This document shows positions 1 through 8,729 of a stretch of 64,000 nt of DNA, one piece after another (within the stretch, counting starts at the first letter, position 1; every line of letters begins with the position of its first letter). The stretch spans positions 124,001 to 188,000 of the forward strand of contig NZ_QRCT01000050.1 in the NCBI RefSeq assembly GCF_003363435.1. The letters run 5' to 3'. The translations under genes were made by a program, and so were the position numbers. Source of the DNA: Anaerosacchariphilus polymeriproducens (GTDB taxonomy: Bacteria; Bacillota; Clostridia; Lachnospirales; Lachnospiraceae). The notes below the pieces were generated by a model that was not told the DNA's origin, did not search any database, and saw only the letters and a list, made by a program, of their open reading frames with translations.

Positions 1-1
1 G

Positions 2-679
2 CATTCAGCTACTAAGTTTATTGGAGGGCATGGAACTACAATTGGAGGTGTAATTGTAGATAGCGGCAAATTTGATTGGGAAAATTCAGGCAAATTTTCT
101 TCACTTACAGAACCGAATCCGAGTTATCACGGCATTAGTTTTACAAAAGCTGTAGGTCCCGCAGCATTTGTTACAAAAATTAGGGCTATCTTACTGAGAG
201 ATACCGGTGCAGCGTTATCACCTTTCCATGCGTTCTTCTTTTTACAAGGATTAGAAACACTTTCCCTTCGTGTTGAAAGGCATATAGATAATGCATTGAA
301 AGTTGTGGAATTTTTGAAGAACCATCCACAGGTTGAAATAGTAAATCACCCATCTGTATCGACGGATGAAACCCAAAAAAAATTATATCAAAAGTATTTT
401 CCAAATGGAGGCGGTTCCATTTTCACATTTGAAATTAAAGGGGATGCTCAAAAAGCAAAAGATTTTATTGATAATTTAGAATTATTTTCTTTACTTGCAA
501 ACGTAGCGGATGTAAAATCTTTAGTAATACATCCTGCGTCTACAACACATTCTCAACTTTCTAAAGAAGAGTTGGTGGAGCAGGGAATAAAGGAGAATAC
601 CATTCGTCTATCCATCGGAACAGAGCATATTGATGATATTATAGAAGATTTGAATGAGGCATTCAAGGCAGTAGAATAG
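2..679 (+). CDS. metY: O-acetylhomoserine sulfhydrylase (MetY), 3' part only
   Basis: The gene enters from the left edge, so only the last 225 codons are visible and the start is missing. The frame opens with [11 protein letters not shown], the PLP-lysine motif of the Cys/Met-metabolism PLP family (the K is the Schiff-base lysine), and later shows [18 protein letters not shown] and [11 protein letters not shown], both typical of O-acetylhomoserine sulfhydrylases. Family members make homocysteine from O-acetylhomoserine and sulfide in the cytoplasm. It lies 14 bp upstream of cysK, so the two are probably one sulfur-assimilation transcript. Cystathionine gamma-synthase is the main alternative; the long insertion around the motif favours MetY. 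Confidence 0.9.
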   Translation, partial: HSATKFIGGHGTTIGGVIVDSGKFDWENSGKFSSLTEPNPSYHGISFTKAVGPAAFVTKIRAILLRDTGAALSPFHAFFFLQGLETLSLRVERHIDNALKVVEFLKNHPQVEIVNHPSVSTDETQKKLYQKYFPNGGGSIFTFEIKGDAQKAKDFIDNLELFSLLANVADVKSLVIHPASTTHSQLSKEELVEQGIKENTIRLSIGTEHIDDIIEDLNEAFKAVE

Positions 680-693
680 AAAGGAAGAAGAAA

Positions 694-1629
694 ATGGCTA
701 AAATAGCAAAGAAGTTAACAGAACTGATTGGGAACACACCATTATTAGAATTATCTAATTATGAGAAAGAATTGAATTTAGAAGCTAAAATTATTGCGAA
801 ATTAGAATATTTTAACCCAATGGGAAGTGTAAAAGACCGTGTGGCAAACGCAATGATAGAAGATGGAATTAAATCCGGAAAAATAAACAAAGATACCGTG
901 ATCATAGAACCAACAAGTGGAAATACCGGTATTGGACTTGCCTTTGTAACTGCTTCAAAAGGACTGCATCTGATATTAACAATGCCGGACACCATGAGTG
1001 TGGAGAGAAGAAGAATTGTATCAGCTTTAGGGGCAGAAGTAGTTCTTACCCCAGGTGTTGATGGAATGAAAGGTGCGATCAAGAAAGCAGAAGAATTAGC
1101 AGAAGAATATGGAAATGCATTTATTCCACAACAATTTGAAAACAATTCAAATCCTGAAGTTCATAAAGCGACAACGGCAGAAGAAATCTGGAAAGATACC
1201 GATGGGAAAGTGGATATTTTTGTGGCAGGAGTAGGTACGGGAGGTACGATAACAGGGAATGGAGAAGCGTTAAAGATTAAAAATCCAGATTTGAAAGTAG
1301 TCGCTGTTGAGCCGGCAGCCTCCGCTGTTTTGTCAGGTGGCAAAGCGGGTTCCCATAAAATTCAGGGAATTGGTGCTGGGTTCGTTCCAAAAGTTTATAA
1401 TTCTAATGTAGTAGATGAAATTTTCCCGGTAGAGAATGAAGATGCATTTGAAGCAGCGAGACATATTGCGATGACCGAAGGTTTATTAGTTGGAATATCA
1501 TCAGGAGCGGCAATCTTTGCGGCAACAAATTTAGCACAAAGACCTGAAAATAAAGGGAAGAATATTGTCGTATTGCTTCCGGATACGGGAGAACGCTATT
1601 TGTCAACGCCTCTTTTTGAAAGTAAATAG
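694..1629 (+). CDS. cysK: Cysteine synthase A (O-acetylserine sulfhydrylase)
   Basis: A full-length 311-residue fold-type II PLP enzyme that makes cysteine from O-acetylserine and sulfide. The sequence shows NPMGSVKDR (the K is the PLP lysine), [11 protein letters not shown] (substrate-binding loop) and GTGGTITG (phosphate-binding glycine loop). Length matches the CysK family (about 305-315). The ATG has an AGGAAG-type ribosome binding site and follows metY by 14 bp, so homocysteine and cysteine synthesis are likely co-expressed. No terminator is visible after the gene; the next gene has its own strong promoter. Confidence 0.95.
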   Translation: MAKIAKKLTELIGNTPLLELSNYEKELNLEAKIIAKLEYFNPMGSVKDRVANAMIEDGIKSGKINKDTVIIEPTSGNTGIGLAFVTASKGLHLILTMPDTMSVERRRIVSALGAEVVLTPGVDGMKGAIKKAEELAEEYGNAFIPQQFENNSNPEVHKATTAEEIWKDTDGKVDIFVAGVGTGGTITGNGEALKIKNPDLKVVAVEPAASAVLSGGKAGSHKIQGIGAGFVPKVYNSNVVDEIFPVENEDAFEAARHIAMTEGLLVGISSGAAIFAATNLAQRPENKGKNIVVLLPDTGERYLSTPLFESK

Positions 1630-1637
1630 TTATTATA

Positions 1638-1666
1638 TTGACATTAAAAAAGTTAGCTGATATATT
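1638..1666 (+). promoter_or_regulatory. Sigma-A-type promoter of the GntR regulator
   Basis: TTGACA (1638-1643), 17-bp spacer, TATATT (1661-1666). It lies between cysK and the GntR-family gene and would give a leader of about 35 nt. Confidence 0.7.
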
Positions 1667-1706
1667 TAATTGATAAAACATTTAGAAAAATGGTAGGTGA
1701 CAAAAG

Positions 1707-2393
1707 ATGTTAAAATCGGTGCATCCGGTACAGAAACGATTACCAGAGCTTGTTTCAGAACAGATAAAGGAATTAATCGCAAGCAAAGACTTAAAGATAG
1801 GAGACAAGCTGCCGAACGAATTTGATATGGCTGAGCAGCTTCAGGTAGGCCGTGGGACAATTAGAGAAGCAGTTAAGATTCTTGTTTCGCAAAATATATT
1901 GGAAATTAGAAGAGGGTGTGGAACATTTGTCAGTGAACGTAAGGGCATTATGGATGATCCTTTAGGCCTTTGGATTATTGAGGATAAGCAGAAACTTGCT
2001 TTGGACTTATGTCAGGTACGTTTAATGCTGGAGCCTCAGTTGGCCAGACTCGCAGCTCAAAATGCTACCGACGAGGATATTGCTCAATTATGGAAAGCAG
2101 CAAAAGCTGTAGAAGAGAAAATTCGTGAAGGAAAAAATCATTCGGACGAAGATATTTATCTTCATGTATTGATTGCTAATATTAGTCACAATGAGGTTGT
2201 AACGAAGTTAATATCAGTCATACAATCTGCTGTTTATTTATTTATAAAAATAACGAAATCAATATTAAGAGAAGAAACAATCCAAACACATGAAGCCATT
2301 GTAAGTGCAATTGCTAATAAAGATGCAGTTGCAGCAGAAAATGCAATGCGTAAACATCTATTATTAAATCAAAGTCAGATACTTAATAAATAA
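1707..2393 (+). CDS. FadR-subfamily GntR transcriptional regulator
   Basis: 228 residues. The N-terminal winged helix-turn-helix covers about residues 8-75 (IGDKLPNEFDMAEQLQVGRGTIREAVKIL, then an I-L-E-I-R-R-G-x-G-T-F-V wing), followed by an all-helical FCD ligand-binding domain (about 90-225). FCD regulators usually sense carboxylated sugars or organic acids. It sits immediately upstream of the sugar-acid operon in the same direction, separated by a terminator, so it most likely represses that operon and is released by a hexonate or KDG-type ligand. Target and ligand are inferred from context. Confidence 0.88.
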   Translation: MLKSVHPVQKRLPELVSEQIKELIASKDLKIGDKLPNEFDMAEQLQVGRGTIREAVKILVSQNILEIRRGCGTFVSERKGIMDDPLGLWIIEDKQKLALDLCQVRLMLEPQLARLAAQNATDEDIAQLWKAAKAVEEKIREGKNHSDEDIYLHVLIANISHNEVVTKLISVIQSAVYLFIKITKSILREETIQTHEAIVSAIANKDAVAAENAMRKHLLLNQSQILNK

Positions 2394-2403
2394 GATTCAT
2401 TTT

Positions 2404-2446
2404 AAAGTCAAAATACTTATGATAGATAAGTATTTTGACTTTTTTT
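2404..2446 (+). terminator. Rho-independent terminator after gntR
   Basis: A perfect 17-bp inverted repeat (2404-2420 with 2426-2442), five-base loop GATAG, running into a T tract. It separates the regulator transcript from the sugar-acid operon. Confidence 0.9.
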
Positions 2447-2479
2447 GTGCAATACTAACAAAAAAGATGAAGGGAATTA

Positions 2480-2523
2480 ACGAAATTCGTCTAATTGACA
2501 AGTTATCCGTGGTATGCTAACAT
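2480..2523 (+). promoter_or_regulatory. Promoter and candidate operator of the sugar-acid operon
   Basis: TTGACA (2495-2500), 17-bp spacer, extended -10 TGC-TAACAT (2515-2523). Just upstream of the -35 is an odd palindrome, ACGAA-A-TTCGT (2480-2490), a possible GntR-family site. The leader of about 90 nt (2530-2619) shows no clear riboswitch. The operator assignment is speculative. Confidence 0.55.
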
Positions 2524-2619
2524 TGTTACATAAGACATCATACGACCTACATGTGACTATGCTGCAAGGCAGGTCTAAAGGTATAAGTTTGACTAATATA
2601 ATGTATAGGAGGAAGAAAG

Positions 2620-4335
2620 ATGAGAAGCCAGGAATTGAGAAAAATTGCTCCGGAGTTAGATTCTCTCCGCCTGGGAACCGGATGGAAACTGGAAGATTTG
2701 GAAAAACCACAGATCATCATTGAAAGTTCTTTTGGAGACAGCCACCCGGGCAGCTGCCATTTACTAGAGCTTGTTGAGGAAACTAGAAAAGGTGTTACGG
2801 CTGCACAAGGTTTTGGTGCAAGATATTTTTGCACAGATATTTGTGATGGTGAAGCTCAGGGACATGATGGAATAAATTATTCATTAGCATCTAGAGACAT
2901 TATGGCTAATATGATTGAGATTCATGCAAATGCAACACCATTTGATGCCGGTGTGTTTATTACAAGTTGTGATAAAAGTATGCCAGCGAATCTTATGGCG
3001 ATTGGTCGAATTAACATTCCGTCAATTATTGTTACAGGAGGGGTCATGGATGCCGGTCCCGACTTATTAACATTGGAACAGATTGGAAAATATAACGCAA
3101 TGTGCGAGAGGGGTGAAATTACTAAAGAAAAATTAGAGTATTATAAGCAACATGCCTGTCCATCTTGTGGTGCTTGTTCCTTTATAGGTACTGCTACTAC
3201 CATGCAGATCATGGCAGAGGCATTGGGCTTAATGTTTCCGGGAAGTTCAGTGATGCCGGCGACCAGCGAAGATTTACGTAAGTTTGCTTATAAAGCAGGT
3301 TTACAGGCAGTATGGCTGGCAAAAAATAATTTGACGCCAAAAGAGATTGTAACAAAAAAATCCTTTGAAAATGCAATTATGGTCCATGCAGCAATATCAG
3401 GTTCCACGAATTCATTACTTCATTTACCGGCAATTGCCAAAGAATTTGGGATAGAGATTGATGGTGATACATTTGACAGAATTCATAGAAATGCTCATTA
3501 CCTTTTAAATATCCGTCCAGCGGGTGAATGGCCGGCACAGTTTTTCTACTACGCAGGTGGTGTACCGGCGATTATGGAAGAAATTAAGGATAAACTTCAT
3601 TTAGATGTAATGACAGTAACGGGAAAAACTTTGGAAGAAAATCTGGAAGAGTTAAAAGAAAATGGTTTTTATGATAAATGTCAAGAATATCTTAATAAAT
3701 GGAAATTAAGAAGAAAAGATGTAATTCGTCCGAGTCATAATCCAATCGGTACAGATGGAAGTATTGCCATTTTGAAAGGAAATCTCGCACCGGATGGAGC
3801 AGTGATCAAACATACGGCATGTCCAAAAGAAATGTTTGAAGCAACTTTATATGCCAGACCTTTCGATAGTGAGGAAGAGGCTCTTGAAGCTGTATTAAAA
3901 CACGATATAAAACCGGGACAGGCTGTGTTTATTCGTTACGAAGGGCCAAAAGGAAGTGGTATGCCTGAGATGTTCTATACATCGGAAGCCATATCTTCAG
4001 ATAAAGAGTTGGGAAAGAGCGTAGCGTTGATAACAGATGGGCGATTTAGCGGGGCATCTACAGGACCGGCTATTGGTCACGTTTCTCCTGAGGCAGCAGA
4101 CGGTGGTCCGATCGCTCTGGTCGAGGATGGAGATTTGATTCATATTGATATTAAAGAAAGACGGTTAGATATTGTAGGAATAAAGGGTGAAACAAAAACA
4201 AAAGATGAGATAGAAGCTATTCTTGACGAGAGAAGGAAAAGGTGGGAGCCAAGACCATTAAAATATTCATCTGGTGTATTAAAGATATTTTCAGAACATG
4301 CTGTGTCGCCAATGAAGGGCGGATATATGAAGTAA
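2620..4335 (+). CDS. IlvD/Edd-family sugar-acid dehydratase
   Basis: 571 residues. Probable [2Fe-2S] ligands are Cys46 (GSCHLLE), Cys117 (SCDKS) and a cysteine of CPSCGACS (180-187); TDGRFSGASTG carries the catalytic serine typical of the dihydroxy-acid/aldonate dehydratases. By sequence alone it could be called IlvD, but it is followed by a GntP permease, KDPG aldolase and KDG kinase, with no branched-chain genes nearby. It therefore probably converts a hexonate (gluconate or galactonate type) to 2-keto-3-deoxy-hexonate. ATG is preceded by AGGAGGAAG at good spacing. The exact substrate cannot be read from the sequence. Confidence 0.85.
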   Translation: MRSQELRKIAPELDSLRLGTGWKLEDLEKPQIIIESSFGDSHPGSCHLLELVEETRKGVTAAQGFGARYFCTDICDGEAQGHDGINYSLASRDIMANMIEIHANATPFDAGVFITSCDKSMPANLMAIGRINIPSIIVTGGVMDAGPDLLTLEQIGKYNAMCERGEITKEKLEYYKQHACPSCGACSFIGTATTMQIMAEALGLMFPGSSVMPATSEDLRKFAYKAGLQAVWLAKNNLTPKEIVTKKSFENAIMVHAAISGSTNSLLHLPAIAKEFGIEIDGDTFDRIHRNAHYLLNIRPAGEWPAQFFYYAGGVPAIMEEIKDKLHLDVMTVTGKTLEENLEELKENGFYDKCQEYLNKWKLRRKDVIRPSHNPIGTDGSIAILKGNLAPDGAVIKHTACPKEMFEATLYARPFDSEEEALEAVLKHDIKPGQAVFIRYEGPKGSGMPEMFYTSEAISSDKELGKSVALITDGRFSGASTGPAIGHVSPEAADGGPIALVEDGDLIHIDIKERRLDIVGIKGETKTKDEIEAILDERRKRWEPRPLKYSSGVLKIFSEHAVSPMKGGYMK

Positions 4336-4359
4336 AAGTACGAAAGGGGAACGATTCTT

Positions 4360-5724
4360 ATGAGTAATGAATTTGTAGCAGATCCAACAAGATTAATTAT
4401 TGCCGCATTATGTGGCCTGGCTATCTTATTATTTTTGATTATTAAAATTAAAATGCAGGCTTTTCCATCGATTTTGATTTCTGCATTAGCAATAGGACTA
4501 ATTTCTGGAATGCCATTGACATTGATAACTGATACTGTAACAAAAGGTATGGGTGAGACATTAAAAGGAATTGCACTATTAGTAGGGTTAGGCTCAATGT
4601 TCGGTGCGATTCTGGAAATATCCGGAGGGGCAGAACGTGTAGCAGTCACGATGATTAAGTATTTTGGTGAAAAAAGGGCCGGTTGGGCACTTGGATTGAC
4701 AGGTATGGTAGTTGCGATACCGGTATTTTTCGATGCAGGTTTGATTATTTTGATACCATTGGCATTTTCTATTGCAAGAAAGGCGAAAAAATCAGTTTTA
4801 TTCTTTGTAATTCCATTGCTAGCCGGTTTGGCTGTCGGTCACGCTTTTATTCCACCAACACCGGGGCCAATTCTAGTGGCAAATATTTTAGGAGTAGATC
4901 TTGGTATCGTGATTGGGTTAGGTTTGATTTGTGGTACATTCGCTTTGGTTGCAGCAGGTCCTTTATTTGGTACATATTGTGGTAAGAAGTTTGATATTCC
5001 AGTACCTTTACAATATCAGGAAGTGCCTGAAATTGAGGAAAACAAGATGCCTTCATTTGGAAGCATTGTATTAATTATTCTTGTACCTTTAATGCTGATT
5101 TTAATTAATTCTGTATTGGGTATTATGCCACAGAATTCGTTTGTAACAACGGTTAAATCTATTTTTTCTTTCCTGGGTACTCCATTTGTTGCATTATTGA
5201 TTGCAACTATAATTGCTTGGTTGATTTTGGGTGTGAAGCATGGTTACTCAAGAGAAGAGCTTGAGAAAGTAATGACAAAGTCATTAGAACCGACAGGCCT
5301 GATTCTTTTAGTAACTGCAGGAGGCGGTGTATTACGTTATATGCTTCAAGATTCAGGACTTGGCGAGATTATTGGAAATGTAGTGAAAGCGACACCATTG
5401 CCGATTATCGTGGTAGCATTCATCATTGCACTTGCGGTACGTATATCCGTTGGTTCAGCCACTGTTGCTATGACTATGGCAGCAGGTATAGTAGCATCGA
5501 TGCCTATGGTTACAGGTTTATCACAGTTACATTTGGCATGTCTAGTAATGGCGATCGCAGGTGGTTCTACAGCAGCGTCACATTTTAATGACTCAGGATT
5601 CTGGTTGGTTAAATCTTTGTGTAACTTAGATGAAAAAACAACATTTAAAACGTGGACGTTGATGGAAACAATTGTTGGATGCACCGGTTTTTTAGTTGCA
5701 TTAGTCATTTCAATTTTTGCTTAG
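4360..5724 (+). CDS. GntP-family gluconate/sugar-acid permease
   Basis: 454 residues, strongly hydrophobic along the whole length with about 12 predicted membrane segments. Family-typical stretches include VAIPVFFDAGLIILIPL and the glycine/serine-rich AIAGGSTAASHFNDSGFW near the C-terminus, as in GntP/GntT gluconate-proton symporters. It lies 24 bp after the dehydratase and its TAG stop is embedded in the ribosome binding site of the next gene, so it is a tightly coupled member of the operon. Predicted role: uptake of the hexonate consumed by the upstream dehydratase. Confidence 0.9.
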   Translation: MSNEFVADPTRLIIAALCGLAILLFLIIKIKMQAFPSILISALAIGLISGMPLTLITDTVTKGMGETLKGIALLVGLGSMFGAILEISGGAERVAVTMIKYFGEKRAGWALGLTGMVVAIPVFFDAGLIILIPLAFSIARKAKKSVLFFVIPLLAGLAVGHAFIPPTPGPILVANILGVDLGIVIGLGLICGTFALVAAGPLFGTYCGKKFDIPVPLQYQEVPEIEENKMPSFGSIVLIILVPLMLILINSVLGIMPQNSFVTTVKSIFSFLGTPFVALLIATIIAWLILGVKHGYSREELEKVMTKSLEPTGLILLVTAGGGVLRYMLQDSGLGEIIGNVVKATPLPIIVVAFIIALAVRISVGSATVAMTMAAGIVASMPMVTGLSQLHLACLVMAIAGGSTAASHFNDSGFWLVKSLCNLDEKTTFKTWTLMETIVGCTGFLVALVISIFA

Positions 5725-5736
5725 GAGGAAGATAGA

Positions 5737-6375
5737 GTGGATTCGATGTTAGAACAAGTGAAAAATTTTGGAGTAATACCTGTAGTTGTTATCAACGACG
5801 CCAAAGATGCAAAGTTTTTGGCACAGGCGCTATGTAATGGTGGTCTACCTTGCGCCGAGATTACTTTTCGGACTGAGGCAGCAGTAGAAGCGCTTAAGAT
5901 CATGAGCAGGGAATTCCCACAGATGCTTCTTGGAGCCGGTACGGTATTGACCAAAACACAAGTCGATAAAGCCATTGAAGCCGGTGCAAAGTTTATTGTA
6001 AGTCCGGGTTTCGATTCAGAGATTGTAGATTACTGCTTAGAAAAAAATATACCAGTATTCCCCGGATGTATTACACCTTCAGAAGTGATACAGGCGGTAA
6101 AGAGAGGGCTGAAAGTTGTAAAGTTTTTTCCTGCCGAATCAGCAGGTGGTCTGGATATGATAAAAGCGATGTCAGCACCATATACTGATTTGGAGTTCAT
6201 GCCAACAGGAGGAATTCATGCAAAAAACCTTGAAAATTATCTTTCTTTCTCAAAAATAGCAGCATGCGGAGGAAGCTGGATGGTAAAAAGTGAACTGATT
6301 GAATCCGGAAGGTTCGATCAAATTGAACAATTAACAAAAGAGGCCAAGGCATTAGTTAATAAAATTCGTAAGTAA
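5737..6375 (+). CDS. eda: KDPG/KHG aldolase
   Basis: 212-residue class I aldolase. Visible active-site elements: Glu41 and Arg45 in AEITFRT, GAGTV, and the Schiff-base Lys129 in VVKFFPAE; a TGG phosphate-binding loop follows. It cleaves 2-keto-3-deoxy-6-phosphogluconate to pyruvate and glyceraldehyde 3-phosphate. The start is taken as GTG at 5737, seven bases after AGGAGGA; the in-frame ATG at 5746 is 16 bases away and less likely. Together with the following kinase it completes a KDG to KDPG to pyruvate branch. Confidence 0.93.
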   Translation: MDSMLEQVKNFGVIPVVVINDAKDAKFLAQALCNGGLPCAEITFRTEAAVEALKIMSREFPQMLLGAGTVLTKTQVDKAIEAGAKFIVSPGFDSEIVDYCLEKNIPVFPGCITPSEVIQAVKRGLKVVKFFPAESAGGLDMIKAMSAPYTDLEFMPTGGIHAKNLENYLSFSKIAACGGSWMVKSELIESGRFDQIEQLTKEAKALVNKIRK

Positions 6376-6387
6376 GGAGATATAATA

Positions 6388-7413
6388 ATGGCAAAAAAAG
6401 TAATTACATTTGGAGAAATTATGTTAAGACTTGCTCCGGAAGGATATTATCGTTTTGTGCAGGCGGAAAGTTTTGAGGCTACATTTGGCGGAGGAGAAGC
6501 TAATGTAGCAGTATCCTTAGCAAATTATGGTTTTGATGCCAAATTTGTAACGAAACTTCCGAAACATGAGATTGGCCAGACGGCGATTAATTCTTTGCGT
6601 CGTTATGGAGTGGATACTTCTTATATTAAAAGAGGCGGAGACCGTATAGGTATTTATTATCTTGAAAAAGGTGCATCGCAAAGACCTTCGAAAGTCATTT
6701 ACGATCGTGCCGGTTCTTCGATAGCAACAGCTAAGAAAGATGATTTTAACTGGGAAGAAATATTCAAAGATGCTCAGTGGTTTCATTTTACCGGGATAAC
6801 ACCAGCAATCGACGATGAGCTAGCATCAATTTGTCTGGATGCTTGCAAAATGGCGAAAGAGATGGGAATCACCATCTCATGTGATTTGAATTATAGAAAT
6901 AAGCTATGGTCCAGAGAAAAGGCAGGACGTGTCATGGATGAATTATGTCAGTATGTGGACGTATGTATAGCGAACGAAGAAGATGCTGCGGATGTATTTG
7001 GAATCAAGGCAGCAGATACAGACGTTACGAAGGGTACTGTAAATCATGAAGGTTATAAAGAGGTAGCAAACCAGCTTGCACAGCGTTTTCATTTTTCTAA
7101 AGTAGCCATTACATTAAGAGAATCTTTATCTGCCAATGATAACAACTGGTCTGCAATGCTATATGATGGCAATGATTATTATTTTAGTAAAAAATATAAA
7201 ATGCATATCGTAGACCGAGTTGGTGGCGGGGACAGTTTTGGAGGCGGATTGATCTGCGCATGTTTAAATGGCTATGATGCGCAGAAAACGATAGAGTTCG
7301 CAGTAGCTGCTTCTTGTTTAAAACATTCCATTGAAGGGGATTTTAATATGGTCTCTGTAGATGAAGTACTAAAACTTGCGCAGGGAGATGCTTCCGGTCG
7401 TGTACAAAGATAA
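6388..7413 (+). CDS. kdgK: 2-keto-3-deoxygluconate kinase (PfkB family)
   Basis: 341 residues. N-terminal FGEIMLRLAP and FGGGEANVAVSLA are the sugar-binding signature of PfkB/ribokinase-type KDG kinases. VGGGDSFGGG near residues 278-287 is the ATP/anion-hole motif, with Asp282 as catalytic base. It would phosphorylate KDG at C6 to feed the upstream aldolase. Last gene of the four-gene operon, 12 bp after eda, with a clear AAGGAG site. No terminator is evident before the mntP promoter. Fructokinase is a less likely alternative given the neighbours. Confidence 0.88.
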   Translation: MAKKVITFGEIMLRLAPEGYYRFVQAESFEATFGGGEANVAVSLANYGFDAKFVTKLPKHEIGQTAINSLRRYGVDTSYIKRGGDRIGIYYLEKGASQRPSKVIYDRAGSSIATAKKDDFNWEEIFKDAQWFHFTGITPAIDDELASICLDACKMAKEMGITISCDLNYRNKLWSREKAGRVMDELCQYVDVCIANEEDAADVFGIKAADTDVTKGTVNHEGYKEVANQLAQRFHFSKVAITLRESLSANDNNWSAMLYDGNDYYFSKKYKMHIVDRVGGGDSFGGGLICACLNGYDAQKTIEFAVAASCLKHSIEGDFNMVSVDEVLKLAQGDASGRVQR

Positions 7414-7431
7414 GAGAATAATAAGAAGTTG

Positions 7432-7460
7432 TTGACAATTAAATATCATTAAGGTATTAT
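7432..7460 (+). promoter_or_regulatory. Promoter of the mntP riboswitch transcript
   Basis: TTGACA (7432-7437), 17-bp spacer, TATTAT (7455-7460), placing the start near 7467, just before the riboswitch aptamer. Confidence 0.75.
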
Positions 7461-7466
7461 GTTATC

Positions 7467-7600
7467 TATGTAAATAAGGGAGTAGTTGGCATCTTGAATA
7501 AAGATGTAATGAAGTCAACATACTGATAATATATTATCTGGCTTTATTTTAAATAACGAGACTTATCTACAGCCTAAGCTGTAGATAAGTTTTTTTAATT
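7467..7600 (+). promoter_or_regulatory. yybP-ykoY manganese riboswitch
   Basis: The leader before mntP carries the two conserved loops of the yybP-ykoY family: GGGAGTAG (7478-7485) and CAACATACTG (7516-7525). A closing helix can form between AAATAAG (about 7472) and CTTTATTT (about 7541). A strong intrinsic terminator follows (7561-7597). In this family Mn2+ binding by the two docked loops stabilises the aptamer and turns on expression of Mn exporters, matching the gene downstream. Predicted mechanism here: Mn-dependent relief of termination. Confidence 0.88.
7561..7597 (+). terminator. Riboswitch-controlled terminator
   Basis: 13-bp perfect stem (7561-7573 with 7578-7590), loop CTAA, then a run of T. 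It is the expression platform of the manganese riboswitch, about 40 nt before mntP. Confidence 0.88.
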
Positions 7601-7637
7601 AAATGGAAAGTACAGTAACAACTAAAGGAGAAGCGTT

Positions 7638-8237
7638 ATGGGTTTAGTAGAATTATTTATTTTAGCTGTAGGGTTGTCTATGGATGCTTTTGCGGTATCT
7701 ATATGTAAAGGTTTGTCGTTGAGAAAAATACAAATAAAACATATTGTCGTAGTTGGACTGTATTTTGGTATTTTCCAAGGAGGAATGCCGTTTATAGGGT
7801 ACCTTTTAGGAAACCAGTTCAGTGAAAAGATTGTAAGTGTGGATCACTGGATCGCATTTATTTTGTTGCTGATTATTGGAATTAATATGATAAAAGAATC
7901 TAGGAAAGATGAGATAGATGAAATAGAGAATAACGCTGAAAATACAGGGTTAGAAGTAAAAGGAATGCTGTTATTAGCTATTGCTACGAGTATTGATGCT
8001 TTAGCAGTAGGAGTGACATTTGCATTTTTAAAGGTAAATATTCTACCGGCCGTAACATTTATTGGAATCACAACTTTTGTCCTATCATCGCTTGGAGTAA
8101 AGATTGGTAATGTTTTTGGATCCAAGTATAAATCTCATGCGGAGTTGGCGGGTGGTCTGATATTGATTATTTTGGGAACCAAGATATTATTGGATCATAC
8201 AGGATTTTTACAAAAATTAGGAACTCATTTATTTTAA
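7638..8237 (+). CDS. mntP: Manganese efflux pump MntP
   Basis: 199 residues, six predicted membrane helices arranged as two three-helix repeats. Each repeat holds a membrane aspartate in a related motif: [15 protein letters not shown] (Asp16) and [16 protein letters not shown] (Asp120), the metal-path residues of the MntP (DUF204) family. The cytoplasmic loop between repeats is acidic ([13 protein letters not shown]). Upstream is a yybP-ykoY Mn2+ riboswitch, which independently supports a role in exporting excess Mn2+. ATG preceded by AAAGGAG. Confidence 0.95.
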   Translation: MGLVELFILAVGLSMDAFAVSICKGLSLRKIQIKHIVVVGLYFGIFQGGMPFIGYLLGNQFSEKIVSVDHWIAFILLLIIGINMIKESRKDEIDEIENNAENTGLEVKGMLLLAIATSIDALAVGVTFAFLKVNILPAVTFIGITTFVLSSLGVKIGNVFGSKYKSHAELAGGLILIILGTKILLDHTGFLQKLGTHLF

Positions 8238-8252
8238 AAAACTATTAAGACA

Positions 8253-8284
8253 AAAAAAGAATGTGCATACGCACATTCTTTTTT
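8253..8284. terminator. Bidirectional terminator between mntP and csp
   Basis: A6-GAATGTGC (8253-8266), loop ATAC, GCACATTC-T6 (8271-8284). The A and T flanks make it work for mntP on + and for csp on -. Confidence 0.85.
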
Positions 8285-8396
8285 AATCATCATGTTTCAT
8301 AATTCAATATAGCTTTATTCTTAATAAATATAGATATTTATATATAGAAAAAGGTACACTGGAAATCAAATGATTAGAATAAGATAGAAATTAATT

Positions 8397-8597
8397 CTAT
8401 AATTTAGTTACGTTTGTAGCTTGTGGTCCTTTAGCGCCGTTAATTACTTCGAATTGAACTTCTGCGCCTTCTTCAAGAGATTTGAATCCATCCATGTCAA
8501 GACCTGAATAGTGAACGAATACATCGTTTCCTGCTTCGTCAGAAATAAAACCGTAACCCTTTTGGTTGTTAAACCATTTTACTGTACCTTTGCTCAT
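8397..8597 (-). CDS. Cold-shock domain protein
   Basis: 66 residues, a single cold-shock domain with both RNA-binding motifs intact: RNP1 KGYGFI (about 13-18) and RNP2 VFVHY (about 26-30). Such proteins bind single-stranded RNA/DNA and act as RNA chaperones. The ATG has a GGAGGT site. The predicted leader is only about 45 nt and begins with a hairpin, unlike the long structured leader of E. coli cspA. It stands alone, ending about 110 bp before a shared terminator. Confidence 0.95.
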   Translation of the reverse strand: MSKGTVKWFNNQKGYGFISDEAGNDVFVHYSGLDMDGFKSLEEGAEVQFEVINGAKGPQATNVTKL

Positions 8598-8625
8598 TGC
8601 GATACCTCCAATAAATAATATGTCA

Positions 8626-8641
8626 GTTGTGTCCCCACAAC
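8626..8641 (-). other. 5'-terminal hairpin in the csp leader
   Basis: Six-bp perfect stem (GTTGTG/CACAAC) with a four-base GGGA loop on the - strand. The predicted transcription start (about 8643) puts it at the very 5' end of the mRNA, about 15 nt upstream of the ribosome binding site. Confidence 0.5.
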
Positions 8642-8649
8642 ATAGGTTA

Positions 8650-8678
8650 AGAATAACATAAATATTCAGTAAAGTAAA
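8650..8678 (-). promoter_or_regulatory. Promoter of the cold-shock gene
   Basis: On the - strand: TTTACT (-35, 8673-8678), 17-bp spacer, extended -10 TGT-TATTCT (-10 hexamer 8650-8655). Confidence 0.55.
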
Positions 8679-8729
8679 GCTGAATTTTCAAATATTATAA
8701 ATATCTTATTGACAATTTCTATTATTTTT

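Noticed and set aside
2525-2557. Long-arm GTTACAT...ATGTGAC inverted repeat as GntR operator
   Set aside because: Arms match at six of seven bases with a 19-bp spacer, too loose to support.
2514-2723. 69-codon open frame across the sugar-acid operon start
   Set aside because: Overlaps the promoter and the dehydratase N-terminus in another frame; no ribosome binding site.
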